This document shows positions 8,787-23,700 of a DNA stretch of 64,000 nucleotides, in pieces; positions within the stretch are counted from its first letter, which is position 1, and every line of letters begins with the position of its first letter. Source of the DNA: Apostichopus japonicus (Eukaryota; Echinodermata; Holothuroidea; Aspidochirotida; Stichopodidae); the NCBI RefSeq assembly GCF_037975245.1, contig NC_092579.1, forward strand, positions 5,395,001 to 5,459,000, written 5' to 3'. The notes beneath the pieces are model-generated. The model was not told the origin of the DNA, ran no database searches, and saw nothing but the letters and a program-made list of their open reading frames with translations. Made by a program: the position numbers and the translations under genes.

Positions 8787-11700
8787 GTATGTTTATATCA
8801 GAGAGCTTAACAAGTTAAATATGTTATGAATCGCAAAACATGCAAATGTGTTGCCCTCAAAATGAATAAATGCGATTTGAGGTAATATATACCATTGTAT
8901 TAACTTAAGCTAATTAACCCATGGTTGATAGAAGAAGGATGCTCCAATAATACCAACATTTAATAAAAATAATCTGATAAAAAGTTGACAAGAAAACTTG
9001 TTCATTCAATGTCAAGATCTTGCATTAAAGTCAAATATTTACATCAGTCTGTAACTTATGGGAAATACTCAAAGTTCATTTAAGATATGTTCAGACAAGA
9101 TTGGTAAAATTTTGGAATTTCCTTTCCTTTTGAAGCTTTGTAATTAATTATCCTTGATATATATATTTGATTCATTGAAGGGGGGTTGTCTTTGTTCAAT
9201 TGCTCAGAAGCAGGGCCGAAATCAACACCAAGGAAAGTGAAAGATTTGCATGGTCACCTCAAATAACATGCTAAAGTTAGATCAAAATGGGAAAGTCACT
9301 AAATTTGGTGCAAGTTTGTCACAATATTTTCCTGGAAGTTTTTACTGCATAAATTATGAAGATATATTGAACTGTGTTTATTTTACATAACTAATCTCTC
9401 GGATGGAAGACAATCTTTGCATCTTGTACGTTTGTTTCAGATTCAAAGTTAACCAAGAAAGAACTAAAGGATCAACTACAGGCATTAGAAGGCAAAAGGC
9501 AGGAACTCTCTCACAAACTGAGTGAATCAGAAGATGAAAAAAAACAGCTCACTGGAAGACTAAAGGCATCAGAGGAGGAAAAACAACAACTCACTGATAA
9601 ACTAGCAATATCAGAAGGTGAAAAGCATCAAATTACTGGAAGACTTAACACTGCAGAGGAGGAGAGACAAAAACTCAGTGATAAACTAACAGAATTAGAA
9701 GATGAGAGACAACAATTTATAGGACAACTAAAGACAACAGAGGAGGAAAGACAACAATTCAAAGATACATTGAAGGCAACAGAGGAAGAAAGACAACAGC
9801 TGACTAGAAGACTAAAGACAACAGAGGAGGAAAGACAACAACTGATTGGAAGAATAAAGACAACAGAGGAGGAAAGACAACGACTCGGTGATACATTAAC
9901 AGAATTAGAAGATGAGAGACAACAATTTATAGGACAACTAAAGACAACAGAGGAGGAAAGACAAACAGTTGCTGAAACATTAAAGACATCAGAGGAAGAA
10001 AGAAAACAGCTGACTGGAAGACTACAGACAACAGAGGAGGAAAGACAACAACTCAGTGATAAACTAACAGAATTAGAAGATGAGAGACAACAATTTATAG
10101 AAAGACTAAAGACAACAGAGGCGGAAAGACAAACAGTTGCTGAAACATTAAAGACAACAGAGGAAGACAGACAACAATTGAAAGATACACTGCAGGCAAC
10201 AGAGGGAGAAAGACAACAGCTGACTGGAAGACTGAAGACAACAGAGGAGGAAAGACAACAATTCAAAGATACATTGAAGGCAACAGAGGAAGAAAGACAA
10301 CAGCTGACTGGAAGACTAAAGACAACAGAGGAGGAAAGACAACAGCTGACTGGAAGACTGAAGACAACAGAGGAGGAAAGACAACAATTCAAAGATACAT
10401 TGAAGGCAACAGAGGGAGAAAGACAACAGCTGACTGGAAGACTGAAGACAACAGAGGAGGAAAGACAACAATTCAAAGATACATTGAAGGCAACAGAGGA
10501 AGAAAGACAACAGCTGACTGGAAGACTAAAGACAACAGAGGAGGAAAGACAACAGCTGACTGGAAGACTACAGACAACAGAGGAGGAAAGACAACAGTTG
10601 ACTGGAAGACTAAAGACATCAGAGGAGGATAGACAACAGCTGACTGGAAGACTAAAGACAACAGACGAAGAAAGACAACAGCTGACTGGAAGACTAACGA
10701 CAACAGAGGAAGAAAGACAACACTTCAGAGATAGATTGAATACAACTGAAAACAAGCTGATGACATTGAAAAATGTAATTAATCTAATTGATATAATTGA
10801 ACGTCTGTTCTTCAATGTGATACATTCCTTTTTCTAGAACAGTAGTTCCACCGTTCTTGGAAGTTCCTTTTGAAGGTTAGGTCACAATTTTCAGTACTAA
10901 ATTAAACTTGTGATTTTATCTGAGCAAGGTAGTAATTTTGCAATATGGTCACCCCCTCAGGTAAAAGTCAAAAGGTTATCTTTTCAGCCTGCCTAAAACT
11001 AAGTGTGAAGAAATTTGTCAACTTGAATAATGTTCCCTTCAGACACAGGCTCCTTCAATGTTGCTATGAACTTTAATTTGTGGCAAGTAACCACTTGGAG
11101 GTGCATTCTTCTTGTCTCATTCACTGTGTTGTTTACATGACAGGAGCTGGAAGAGGCTAAATCAAGTCTAAGAGCTACAAAAGATGAACTTGTGAAGTCT
11201 CAACTGGAATATGCCAAGGAATCCATGGCTTTACAAGAGGTCCTGAAGCAGACTAGGGAAGCCTTTAATCAGAAAGAATTGGTAAGTATGATTAAGTATA
11301 TAGTAAGTGAATTATGAATATAGAACAGTGTGTATCTGTAGCCAGTATACCATCAGTAACAAAAGAAGTGCGTGTTTTTAAAGTTAGCAAAATATTCTAA
11401 CGAGACCATTACTGTGTTGAATTTATGATCAAACGTTCCACTGTTAAAGATTTTACAAGTTAACAACAAAATCTTAAGCTTTACAGAAATAGTTCAATGA
11501 GTTAAAAACAAATGTTCAAAGTCATGCTGCATTTGATTACAAGTAGTGTGAAGTGAGTAATGAGTACATTAACCTATGCTAAATCAGTTGCTTTTATCAG
11601 CTAAAGACTGAATTGGTGTAAATTGACAGGTGAGAGACATGAAACTGAGGTTCTTTTTTTAATGTGTCAGTACACCAAGTAAGATATCTTTCCTACTTTG

Positions 11701-14700
11701 TTTATTTTGCAGGCTTACTCCGCTTCTGTTGCGGAGGAAGAAACCCTACTTGAAGAACGTGAAACTCTAGACATATCACAGGAATCAACGTTGGCAGGTA
11801 GGATCACAATGAAAAGATCATTACTGCTGCTTGTTGTTAATTTCCAGACAGTTTAATATTTCCTTATGTTAAGTCTTTTTATCCTTTAATAGTCCTACCT
11901 ACAGCTTTTAAAGCTGTCAGGGAGATTGCAGAAGGGGGGGGGGGGTCGAGGTGGGTAAAGGGGTGTTGACTTGAGTCAATTTAAGTAGTGTAGGATGGAT
12001 TGTCAAACTATCAATTATGTTAAGATATTAAAAGTTAAGTGAGCTCTGCAGAGGTGTAAAATAATCAAGGAGTCTCATAGAAACAGGTTAAATCTATTTG
12101 ATTTCATGCCAAAGGCAGAAGGAATCTATGCGATGGTAATGGTGTGTGTATGTATGTGACATTTGTTTGTAAACGCTTTAACTTCAGAAGGATAACTGGG
12201 GTACATTTCATATTTGGAAACATGAACACTATGTAAATATGATATTTCCAGAAAACTACAGTGGCTGGTATATAGGGCTATGGCTTCCCTATAATGAGCA
12301 CAAACCCTATTGTTTTTGGTGGAAGGTACAGGTCAGTTGGGTTCAGTAGAGGTTACATTCTGGAAAATCTAAACATGACATCATAACATAGGCGCTTGAT
12401 CAGATGTCATAGTGACATATGACTTTCCTATAATGAGTTCAAGAGCCCAGTTATTCATTGTGAAGGTCAGAGGTCATTTGAGCTCAGCAACGGGGAAAGT
12501 GTAGAAACCCTAAAAGCATTATAGCTGGATAATTTTTTTTCCAAAAGAGATTTCTACTTTTATATCTGAAAACCTTTCTTTCTAGTTAGGGATGTGGTCA
12601 GTAATAAGCTTTTGGTTTCAGAACAACCTTTTTTTGAAAGGACATTGTGTACAGGAAAGCACATACCCCTCTGGTAGTCATGTGATCACTATTAATACAA
12701 ACAAACTAACACATCTAAGTATTGGTTGTATATTTGAAACAAATTTATAGCAATTTTACTAAGGTCATTTGGGGGTCAATCATAGACACATTTAACCAGG
12801 TGACTAGACAAGCTTAAGTATGTCAATTAGGAGATGTGTGAAAAATAATCATAATAACCATGGAGGGTCATGTGATGTGCACCATGGTAGCACTTAACAT
12901 CCATCCTACCCCTTGTATTCATGTATCCCTTCTACAACAAATCATGATTGGATAACAGCCACAGTCCTGGAAAAGAACTAAGCAAACCCAGAATTTAGCT
13001 AAGTGATGCACGTATCAATGTTTATTGCAATTTTGCAATTGCAAAGTTGCTAGTTCCTTTAAAAAGATTGGACTGCATATGAAAAATACATACAGCATAC
13101 CAGGACAGTGCATGCGTAGTGTAAATTGCCATAAGTAGCAGACAACAGGATTCGCTGTTCCTTAGCAACACAAATCTAAATGCCTTACATGGCCTCACAA
13201 ATGCAGATCAAGCATTTTCTGACACAGAGAAAATCATTCAACATAGTCTTCATCCAAACTAATGCAAGTAATATCAATTGTACCGTTGATGTCTGTTATA
13301 GTGGCGTTCTATTGGATAAGAAACTCATTTCAAACTGACAAAGTGTGCTGGGGTCAACAAGCAAATAACATAAAGCATATCAACACCTCCAATGTCTTTC
13401 TTGTAAAATATGTAGAAAATAAAAGCCTTACCTAATTTCCCCTTTATAATGTGATCTACTTTCATGTCGTCAAGTGAAGTAGATCGTAGATTTTTTTATT
13501 AGTTTGAATCATTTTTCAATATCATTTTAAGGCTGTTGCAATGTTTTAAAACAGTGGCAGTTAAAGTTGCTATGGTAACACTGTTGTGTAGATGAGCAGT
13601 TACATCAACAGTACTGTAACCAGAGGGTAACCCCTCCCAGTGTATACTTGCCTTAGATACATTATATATTCAGCACAAGAGTATTTACACGCTAATAACT
13701 CTGTTATACTGGAGATGGAGAGCAGTATAAATCAAAATAGAGTCAGTGCTTACATGGTTTGATGACAGGGAATCATGTGACAAAACAGCACAGCAATAAA
13801 AGAAAGACAGAGAAACATTGTTTGTCATATGTAGTTTATTTTGCATGCTCAGTCTAACAACAAAGAGCTGACTTTTCATTTTGGTTTCGATGACAATCGT
13901 AACCTTTGCATTCATGATGGCGTATGTGTGTGCCTGTGTGTGTGTGTGCGTTTGTTTTGTATTCTGACAGAGGACTTGAACAAAAGAATTCCAGGTCCTC
14001 TGTTGTGATTTCTTAAGAATCACCACGTTCTCGGAAGAATTCTATAGTATGGGGTATTGTTAAGGTTAGGGTACGTGGAATTAAACAATGGAAAATAAAA
14101 TGGGGTCCTCGGTCTGAATGTAATACAAACATGCGTGTGTGTGTCTGTGTGAGTGCGTTTGTGAAGCCGTTTGTAAACACGATATCTCAAGAAGGGAAGG
14201 TCAAACCAATTTTATATTTAGTGTGTAGGAGTACCACATTAAGTAAAAGGAGCCTATTGTTTTTGGTGGAAGTCAAAGGTCATTTGGGGTCACCAGGGGT
14301 CAAATTGTGAAAACCTTGTAAACACGATATCTCAAGAAGGGAAGGTCGGATCAACTTCATACTTAGTGTGTACAAGTACAACATTGAGTACAAGTAGCCT
14401 ATTGATTTTGGTAGAGGTCAAAGGTCATTTAGGGTCATCAGAGGTCAAATAATGAAACTCTTGTAAAAATGTACACCCTCACTATACATTTCGTCAGATT
14501 CATGAAGAAAACTGCTCATGTTAAATCATCGAAACCACAATGCATTTTTTGCATTCTGGTTAATACTGTACTTAACCTGATGAGATCTATTATATATTTT
14601 GATATCTGGACCTTTACAGACCCTAAATGACCTATGACATCCACACAAAACATTAGTGTTCTTGTACTTACTATAAGAAAGACACATGCAAAGTATGAGC

Positions 14701-17700
14701 TCAATGTGATGTAGCCTATCTTGGGATGTCCTGTTTACATGGTTTGTGTTTGTAAGGCTTTACAGAGTGTGACCTTTGATGATCCCAAAAGAATAGCTTT
14801 CTTGTACTCATTTCAGGGAAGCCACATGACAAATATGAGAGCCACGTGGAGATATCATATTTGACCCCTGGTGACCTTAAATGAACTTTGACCTACACCA
14901 AATTGTGCATAAACCTTACACGATATAAGGCGATCATACCATGCATATATGACCTCCATTGATGTTCAGGTTCATGAGATACAGCATTTTTGTGATTTTC
15001 ACATTTTTCCCTCTGCTAACTGCAAATGACCTTTGACCTCCACCCGAAACAATGGGGTTTCTGTACTTTTCATAAGGAAGTAACATGCATAATATTACAA
15101 TACAATTTTTTATCTGTCATCTGGATATATCGTATTTAAACAATACATTACATACGGCTATCCTACCTTAGATTTATGAACTCCTTTGATGTTCTTGTCC
15201 TGGAGATACAGCGCTTTGAGATTTCCACAGCTTTCACTCTTCTGACCTTTGACCTTCAGTAAAAACAATAAGGTTCTTCTAATTATGGGGAAGCCACATG
15301 CCAAATATGATAATTGCAGAGGTTACCCATCTTGAGAAATCATGTTTACAAACTAGGGCGTGGTCACACACACACACACAGCTGTGTTTTACATTCAGAC
15401 CGAGGTCCTCTTTGTTTTTTCCATTGTTCTAATCCACGTACCCTAACTTAAATAATACCACATAACAATAGAATTCTTGCAAGGACATAGTGATTCTTTA
15501 GAAACCACATACGAGAACCTGGAATTCATTTGTTCAAGTCCTCAATCAGAATACAAAATAAAAGCACATACACCCACGCACATACACACGCCAACTTGAC
15601 TGTATAGGTTACTAGGAAGTAAATTCATACAGATTCCACAGAAATGATATCATCTTCCGCTATTGAACTGATTTAAAAGAAATGTCTTTTATTGCTTTAT
15701 ATAAATAATAGAAAACAATCTAATAATCAAGTGACAAATAGCAAAATGTGTGATCTCATCCATTATTTAATAATCGGTTTTATCAATTGGTTTGTTTTGC
15801 TGAGTGAGATCCTGAACTATATTGGTGGTTACTTTATTTATCTTCCAGCTGATTACGGCAGATTAATGGTCAACGTTGCCCAAGATCTTACTCTAGACAG
15901 CACTCTGAAATTAGCAACTCTGTTCCGTCTACCACCAGCAGAAACTGATATGCTACGCCGGGTTTCTCTGATAGAGACACCAGGAATCACTCTGATTAAC
16001 TTCATGAAGACAAGAAACATCATCAATATGTATGATGTCACTAACCTACAGAAGGGTTTGGTTTATATTCAGCTAAACCGAACAAATGAATATCACTTAG
16101 CTCCATATCAGTCTAAAGTTGACCCCTTTCAGTTTGAAGAGAACCGATCACCACATCTGCTTGACTGGCCTGGTAAGAATTAATAAAATATGTAATCAGA
16201 ATAGTTGAAACCAAAATAGTACAGTACAGTACAGTAAAAACTCTAGAAATGTGTGTGAGTCAGGGGTTAATATTCGGTTTTCAGGCAATTTGTTATTTTA
16301 TTTTCACTGTGTATGTATTGTGAAAGTAACTACAAGTGAATCTTTTGACCAATTACTTGTTGCCATTTGGTTAATTTCTTCATAGTAAATGATTGAAAAT
16401 AGAAAAATGCTAAAAAAAAATAGGTCCCAAGGATTAGCCAATGTTTCAAGGATCCATTTAAGCCGTCTGGTCAATCTCAGACATGATGCTAGATTCTTTT
16501 GATACTCCTGTTGTCAAATTCTCTAACAACATAAGGCTTGTATTACATATCTATTACATTTTATATTATGATTCCTTCAATAATACCTCTTATTATTCAA
16601 TTGCTAGACATTTCTATTACTGAACTTTAGATTAGCAGGGAATGATTAAATTATCCAGTATCACATAGAAAAATGCTATGTAATATGGGCAAATTGCTAT
16701 GCAAGTGCAAAGATGCATAGCAGTTTTATTACACAGGAACCATAGTATTTATAGGAGACAAAACTCTGTGCAGAATTTGGACATTAATTTATTCCCTGAT
16801 TAGGGATGAATGTGGCTCAGTATGGCAGATTTTATTTTTAGATGTAAAAGCTTCATTTAATGGTGTTTGTGTTTCCATTATTCTATTTTCAGTTGAAAAA
16901 GTCAAATTTGACCCTGATGATGAATCAACTCCATCACAAGGTTCTGATGAAAGAGAGGAAGATCATGACCATAGTAAGGAAAGTTTGATGGAGAGAGAAG
17001 ACCTACCAAAACAAAGAAAAGATTCACAAGTACTTGAAATGAGACAACATCATTCATACATTGAACACAGGATAAAGTATGAAGGTGGAACTATAAGCAT
17101 CATGGGAGTACATCTGACTATTCCTGATGATGCTTTATCCTCTGATCGTGTAATTGCTGTTAAAGTGATCTATGATCCCACCATACGCCTCCCTGGCAGT
17201 GCTCGTAGGGGCAGAATGACACCTCTGGTAAAACTAGAGCCAGAAGGGCTCACCCTCAACAAGCCAGCCCAGCTGACTATTCCTCACTCGGCTATTATCC
17301 CTGAGCCAGATCGACATGATGTTATTATCTTCACTGGTCTGAAAGATGAAGAAAATTTACAAGAAGGTAATGATGGTTGCCAATAAACACTTTAAAATGC
17401 ACTTGACAAATGTACCAGGAGAAGTACAATGAGTTATATGCTGAGAATCAGTTCTTACCTAATAGGCTCTTGATATTTACTGTATTTCAGTTTACCAAAT
17501 AATATACTTTATTTAATATTATTTATTATAGGTGAAATAACTTGGACTGAGGAGAAATCTATTGATTGGAAGCTAGACGCGGAGAAGATCAGTCTTGACA
17601 TAACCTTCCTGAGCTACGTCTTTGTTAATTTAGTCAACCAAGAAACAGAACAGAAGCATATATTCCGTATTGTTCCATTTATTGATGGGATACTTGATGT

Positions 17701-20700
17701 CAGAGATGACGTCTTAATAACTGTTTGTTTCTGTAAGGACAGTGATGAAGAGTACAAGGTGAGGATAATCTCTTGTTACCATGGTGATATCTGTAGTAGC
17801 TTAGAGGTCAGTTCTGGTTTATATTGTAATTTGTAAGTCGAGTACTGGCAATGTTACTTTATTTGTTTAGTGACTTTTATCATGCTTCACTGGCAAATTA
17901 TGAAGTGATTTTGTTAAAGATGCATTTGTGTGACATAATTTTGTTGATTCATCGTAGCACATCGAAAAGAAGATCTGAAATTTGAAATGAAAATATTTAA
18001 ACTTGACGTTGACATAACACATGTTTCTGTCATCTGACAGTATCCCCATAGTCATAAATGGAGAATGCTGATAGTCTAATAGAGGGCAGATGATGGTATT
18101 TTACTAACATTATATTTTATTTCTTCGGTCAAACTTTCATTTTCTTACAAAATATGTGGTTCCCCTCAAAATCATTCAGATGGCCCAAATTTTGATTGTG
18201 GCTCAAAGTGTGCACAACAAGGATTAAGAGGGTGGGATGATCTGAAAAAAACAAGCAACATTGGTAATGTGAGCAAAATCATGGAAACAAAGATGTTACT
18301 TGCTAAAGCAGTATTGATCTTTCTGTACAGAGTGAAGGCACAACAAATTGTATAATCAACTCTCTGTGTGTTCTTTGCAATTTAAATCTTCTTGTTCTTA
18401 TGGTTTAGTTGCTGTTAGAGGACCACCATTCCAAACTGTGTCTAGGAAACTATACAACATTTCAAATTACCCGGACATTGAATGACGGCAGAGACCATGT
18501 TTCTTACATTGATCTGATCATGTCATCTCCCCGTGGTGGTTACCATCTGACGAAGGAAGAATCAACAAAGGTTTGTAATTGCCAATGCTATTGAAGTTTG
18601 TCTTTTCACATTACAAGGCTTGTAGTTAAGGATTAGTTACTTAAAGTGGATCAAATTGTGTAGCAATTAGAGTGTTTCTGGTTCAAAATCCCAGCAGGAA
18701 CCACAATATAGGCAACTTTCTGCTGTGCAGTGCTGTTGAGCAGTATCTTGTGCTGGTTGGTATTCCTGGTGTGTGAATAAGGAAGTGAAGTTTGGTTCTT
18801 TTGAACGATATTGCGAATAGCTTCGTTCACCGTGGCTTTACTTTTGGTGTCTATGATTCACCTCCATTTGTATTTGAGGCAATGTTCAGATATTGTGGCA
18901 CACTCTCAATTCTTGTATTGGGATGTATTTGGATGCTGTCATGAGAGCAGAAATGATTCAGACAATTACATACCTGCCTAGACAATCTCTGAACACTCTC
19001 TACACAGAAAATGATTGATATAAGCCGGTGTTTATCCACAATGACATAAATATGTTTCTGTAGACTTCCTGCCCATTGGAACGATCTTAACCTCAATAAT
19101 GTCATGGAATTCTTATTACAATAGGAAAGTAAAATCTTCACCAGCTGCCCATGAAATGTAAGGATTTGTACATGAAAACATGTCTTGGTTCCTTACCAGC
19201 TTTTCTTTAATTCTTATATCTCATTTGTGACACTGTTTCTTTAAACGTTTAACATTCATTCTCATCCTAAGAACATTTTTCAATGTCTTTTATCTATTAG
19301 CATGTGGACATTGATTACCTCTGTGCTGCCAGTAGAGTCTCTCATCAGTTCAGACTTACAAGGGACAAAGATGGAGACACTGACATGGTTGATGTGAAAT
19401 TAAAAGTGTCGCAAAATGAAATGAACCAGGCAGCCCTTATCCTCCAATCAAAGGTGAGTTATGTCTGTTGATTATCTTCCAGCTCTCATATGTCTCTTCA
19501 CTACATAATATTAAGCAGCATCTTCTCCCATCTGCTAAGTAATGTCCTATATGTTGGAAGTCTTGCAGCTGTTTGCAGGCTGACTAAATAATGTTAGTGC
19601 TGTGACTAAATTATAGTTATTTGTTGGCATGTTCTCTCATGGATGCTTTTCTTCGAAAAATGCAGTGTAGAGGATAATTGAATTAAATTTTATCACAGTA
19701 GTCTTTTTTTAATGTATTCTTATAGTTTTTCAGTCACTCCAGTGAACCTGGTTATCTTTCTTATTTTCATCCTGTTTTCCAACTTTTTATGACTCTTTCA
19801 TTTTACTTTCTAAATATGCAGTAACTTAAAATGCAGTGAATTGCTAAAAAAGTGAATGTTAGTGCTGTGACTGAATTATAGTTATTTGTTGGCATGTTCT
19901 CTCATGGATGCTTTTCTTCGAAAAATGCAGTGTAGAGGATAATTGAATTAAATTTTATCACAGTAGTCTTTTTTTAATGTATTCTTAGTTTTTCAGTCAC
20001 TCCAGTGAACCTGGTTATCTTTCTTATTTTCATCCTGTTTTCCAACTTTTTATGACTCTTTCATTTTACTTTCTAAATATGCAGTAACTTAAAATGCAGT
20101 GAATTGCTAAAAAAAAGTGTACATATGACCTGTATGTTATTACATACACAGGTCAACAGTTCTGGGAAACTTTGTTTAGGTACCAATGAATAAATACTGC
20201 ATAAATAATAGGTATGCTGTTGTCAGCATTCCTTTTCTTTGGGGATTTCACACATTTATTGTCTGTAACAGCCTTTTTTCTACATTACATTCCTATTTTA
20301 AATCTGATCATTCACAGGGGTGTGATAGATAGCCTGCATAATTGTATGTTAAATATTCTTACATTTAAAGTTTTCATTAGTCATATAATTTTTGTTTTTC
20401 TCTTGTCCTTCAGGTGAAAAACATTCTCTTATCTCCAGAAAGCCAGGAAATTCTGCACCCAGGTGAGTTTTTATGTGGAAGTGGAACAAATGGTTGGACT
20501 TAGCTAGTTTTAGAAGTCCACCCTGACCTGCATCTAAGTGAAGTTTGAAGTAGACAAATTAATGCTCTTTATTCTTAGACATACACCAGGTAAGTGTGTA
20601 TTAGTGGAGATGAAAAAATAGGCACACATAAAGTAGAGGTGAAAAGGTAATAGCATTTGGTTTTAGCAGGAGACACACCAAATGTTACTTATATCAACAT

Positions 20701-23700
20701 TGTTTATTGGGAAACATACACATTTTTGATGGCAAGAAATTTAATCATTCTGCTGAACCCAAACATTTCTAAGTCCTATTTGCATGCTTTCATTTTTAGT
20801 TCGTATGCTCACTTCCTACTTGGTAGCTCCAAGCAACCTTGAAGGTTAAGCTGTATACAAGACCAGAATTTATGCACAAGACAAGGGCTTAAAGTGGAAA
20901 AGTTGCATGCAAGTTGTGGACAGTATACTTAACCAATAATTTATGGTGTGCATGCACCAGAGGTTGCCTTCCATATCAAAGTTCTCTATGTTGGTTGCAT
21001 GCTTCTTGTGGGCCTGTTGTGTAGTTGTGCATGTAAGCTGTGAACATTGCTCATAGTTCAAAACTACCACTCAATTAGCATGTGATTCAGGTGCTCTTAT
21101 TGCTACATGTGATATCTAGTCTTTGCTATATTCCTTCGAAAGTCAAGTGGATGTTATGTCCTCACTTTCAGGCTTTCACAAATATGAAAAGTTGAGAGGA
21201 GACATTGCCAAGCTTCTGGATAAACAACATTGTGCAAAGCTAGGCGTGTATTTTGAGCTAAAGCCTGCAGAAAATGAAACAATTCAGGAAGCAGCAGAAT
21301 CTGGAAAGATGCTGATGAAAATATTGGATGAAAGAGAACTCATCATGCCAGACAGAATGATCAGAATGTATGAAGGATTGAAAGCTATTCACTTTAATAA
21401 GGTGGCAAGACTGGTGCTGGAGTACATCGACACGTCACAGGAGAAGAATGGAAAGGAAAACGAAGGGGGAAAAGATGTTAACAAAATGGTTCGTGCTTTG
21501 TAAAAACTATCAAGACTTTGAAACTTTAAGCTTGAATACAACAATGGTTACTTTGCATAACATCAAGATCTTAGAATACTTTAGTCCTGTATTTTCTGAT
21601 ATGAAAAGTAGCCTTTTTGCTGCCATGCAAGTCACAAAACAGGAAATTAATTATTACTCCGGTACTATAAAAACTTCTTTTTACTCATTGTAAAAGAAAC
21701 AGAGCATTTCACTGAATATTTCTGCTTACATAAAGTTATGTTTGTAGAGATCAAGTGTACAGCAAGTCTGTGTAGAATATTCACTAAAGCCAAATCAAAT
21801 GCAGTAATTAGTTTTATATCATTATGAAAGTATGATCAAAATTGTGAATTTGATAAACAATTTGTAATATATCAACATTTTTTCAGGTGAAACTTCCAGA
21901 GAAACAGGAAGTAATCTCAAAGATGGAATCAAAATTGTCAGTAAATTACACAATTTTGATAGAAGCGGGTTACAAGAGACTGGATGTCCAAAGAGCCTTG
22001 AAATTGTCTAATGGAAAACTGGACTTGGGAAGACGGATATTGCAAATTGCAAAGGAAGAGCATGGTAAAGATACCCTATGTATTTAGCTACATGGATACT
22101 TCTTTTAATATTTCTACCTGATATAATTTACCTCAATGTTATATCACACTCTAGGAACACATTTCAAGCCCTTGTTGTTTCAGTTGTTATGGAAGAAGAA
22201 GTATTTTTATTTATTTTAGGAAAATTACTCACAAAATAGCTACATCATATGAATATGATCTAGATACCTGAAATAAAACTAATTCTTGTTACTTTCAACA
22301 AAATATTCTCTTCTATATCTCTTTTCATCAATCAGGTCAAACATTTCATGTCTAATGTTTACTGTCAACAATTAAAATTACTGTGATTCTTAATTATTTT
22401 GTTTCTACAAGTAGAAGTGTTAAAGAGACTATTTTCATTAAATGTGTTGATGCATTGAAGTGGCATTGAAGTGGCAAAATCACTTTCCTTTCACTTGAAA
22501 TATATTACTTTTCTCCTCCAGAGAGACTTCCTTTGTTCCCAGGATCCAATCTTTATAAGGAGCAGTACTTTGATCAGCATGGAGGAGAGATGTTTATCGC
22601 AGGTGTTATTCTCCTTGTACCAGCTGGGGCATTACACACTGGAAGGATTGTTAGTCTGTGGGTTTCTACTGAACCTACCATCAATGGACCTTTCCCAAAG
22701 AAGAGTCTAAGATTGACCCCTTTTGTGAAATTTGGTCCAGAAAACCTTACCTTACACAAGCCGGTCACTTTGATTATTCCACACTGTGCTTTTACTCCAG
22801 CTGACCAGACGGGTCTTGATGTGTACTCTGGTGTACTACAAACAGGTGTGTTTCTGTTTCTTTTGCATTGTGTTTATTAGTCCATTGATCATTATATTTA
22901 GTTACTTAAACTTGTTGTATCGACAGAGGTATGTACATGAGTTTAGTGTGTTTGTATGTCACCCCCGATGTACTGTTTATGCTTGCTTCACTGTATGGCT
23001 GACCACTTGTACAACTGCTTGCAGATATAACAAACTCCTACTTTGGAAAGTGCATTCCTGTATCTACACTATTAGATTCCTGCATAACTGCAACAGTGAA
23101 GCTGGGATGAAAGTCACACTTGATATGTGAAACCACATTAGTACAAGAATGCTATATTGGCAATAAAATCACTAAGCCCTCTGGTTTTCTGGTTCTGTGT
23201 AATGTTAAAATGATTATCTCAAGACGGAGGTTTTGTACCAACAGATTATGTTTGATTCCTTGCTACAGTCGAAAGGAATCTATGCAAATTACTCAGTAAC
23301 TCGCAAATTTCATAGTGGATGAACTTCATACTTGGTATGTGGATCTGTTTTATTGAGTACAAGAACCCTATTCTATTCTGTGAATATGTAAACATGATAT
23401 CTCAAATAGTTTATCTTTCTTGAACTTCATACTTAGTACGTAGATCTAGCTTGGTGAGTGTATGAACCCTAGTCAAAGTCACATGAGGTCAACAGGTGTC
23501 AAAATCTGTAAACCTTGTAATAGTGATTAGTCCAAAATTAAAGCTATGATTAATTTGGGAGGTCTCTGCTACTATGATTTTCTTTTCTGGCTCTCACTTA
23601 ATCCATAGACAAATTTAAGACAAATTTAGACAAATTTAACTCACTTGCTCTACATTAGTCTGATTGTTATGTGGAATTTTGAGCACATTGTATGGCAAGG

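Noticed and set aside
9628-10815. 395-codon open frame antisense to the coiled-coil exon (Cys/Ser/Val-rich repeats)
   Set aside because: It mirrors the 42-bp coding minisatellite; the repeat has no stop in that frame, so length is automatic. The sense strand has splice sites in phase and sensible protein.
15692-15848. N-terminal extension of the second DED exon with a hydrophobic segment
   Set aside because: Open by chance; a strong acceptor at 15848 and phase agreement with exon 11713-11797 place it in the intron.
18660-18760. Possible second SINE (GGTTCAAAATCCC B-box-like)
   Set aside because: Only one degenerate box and no further tRNA-like structure.
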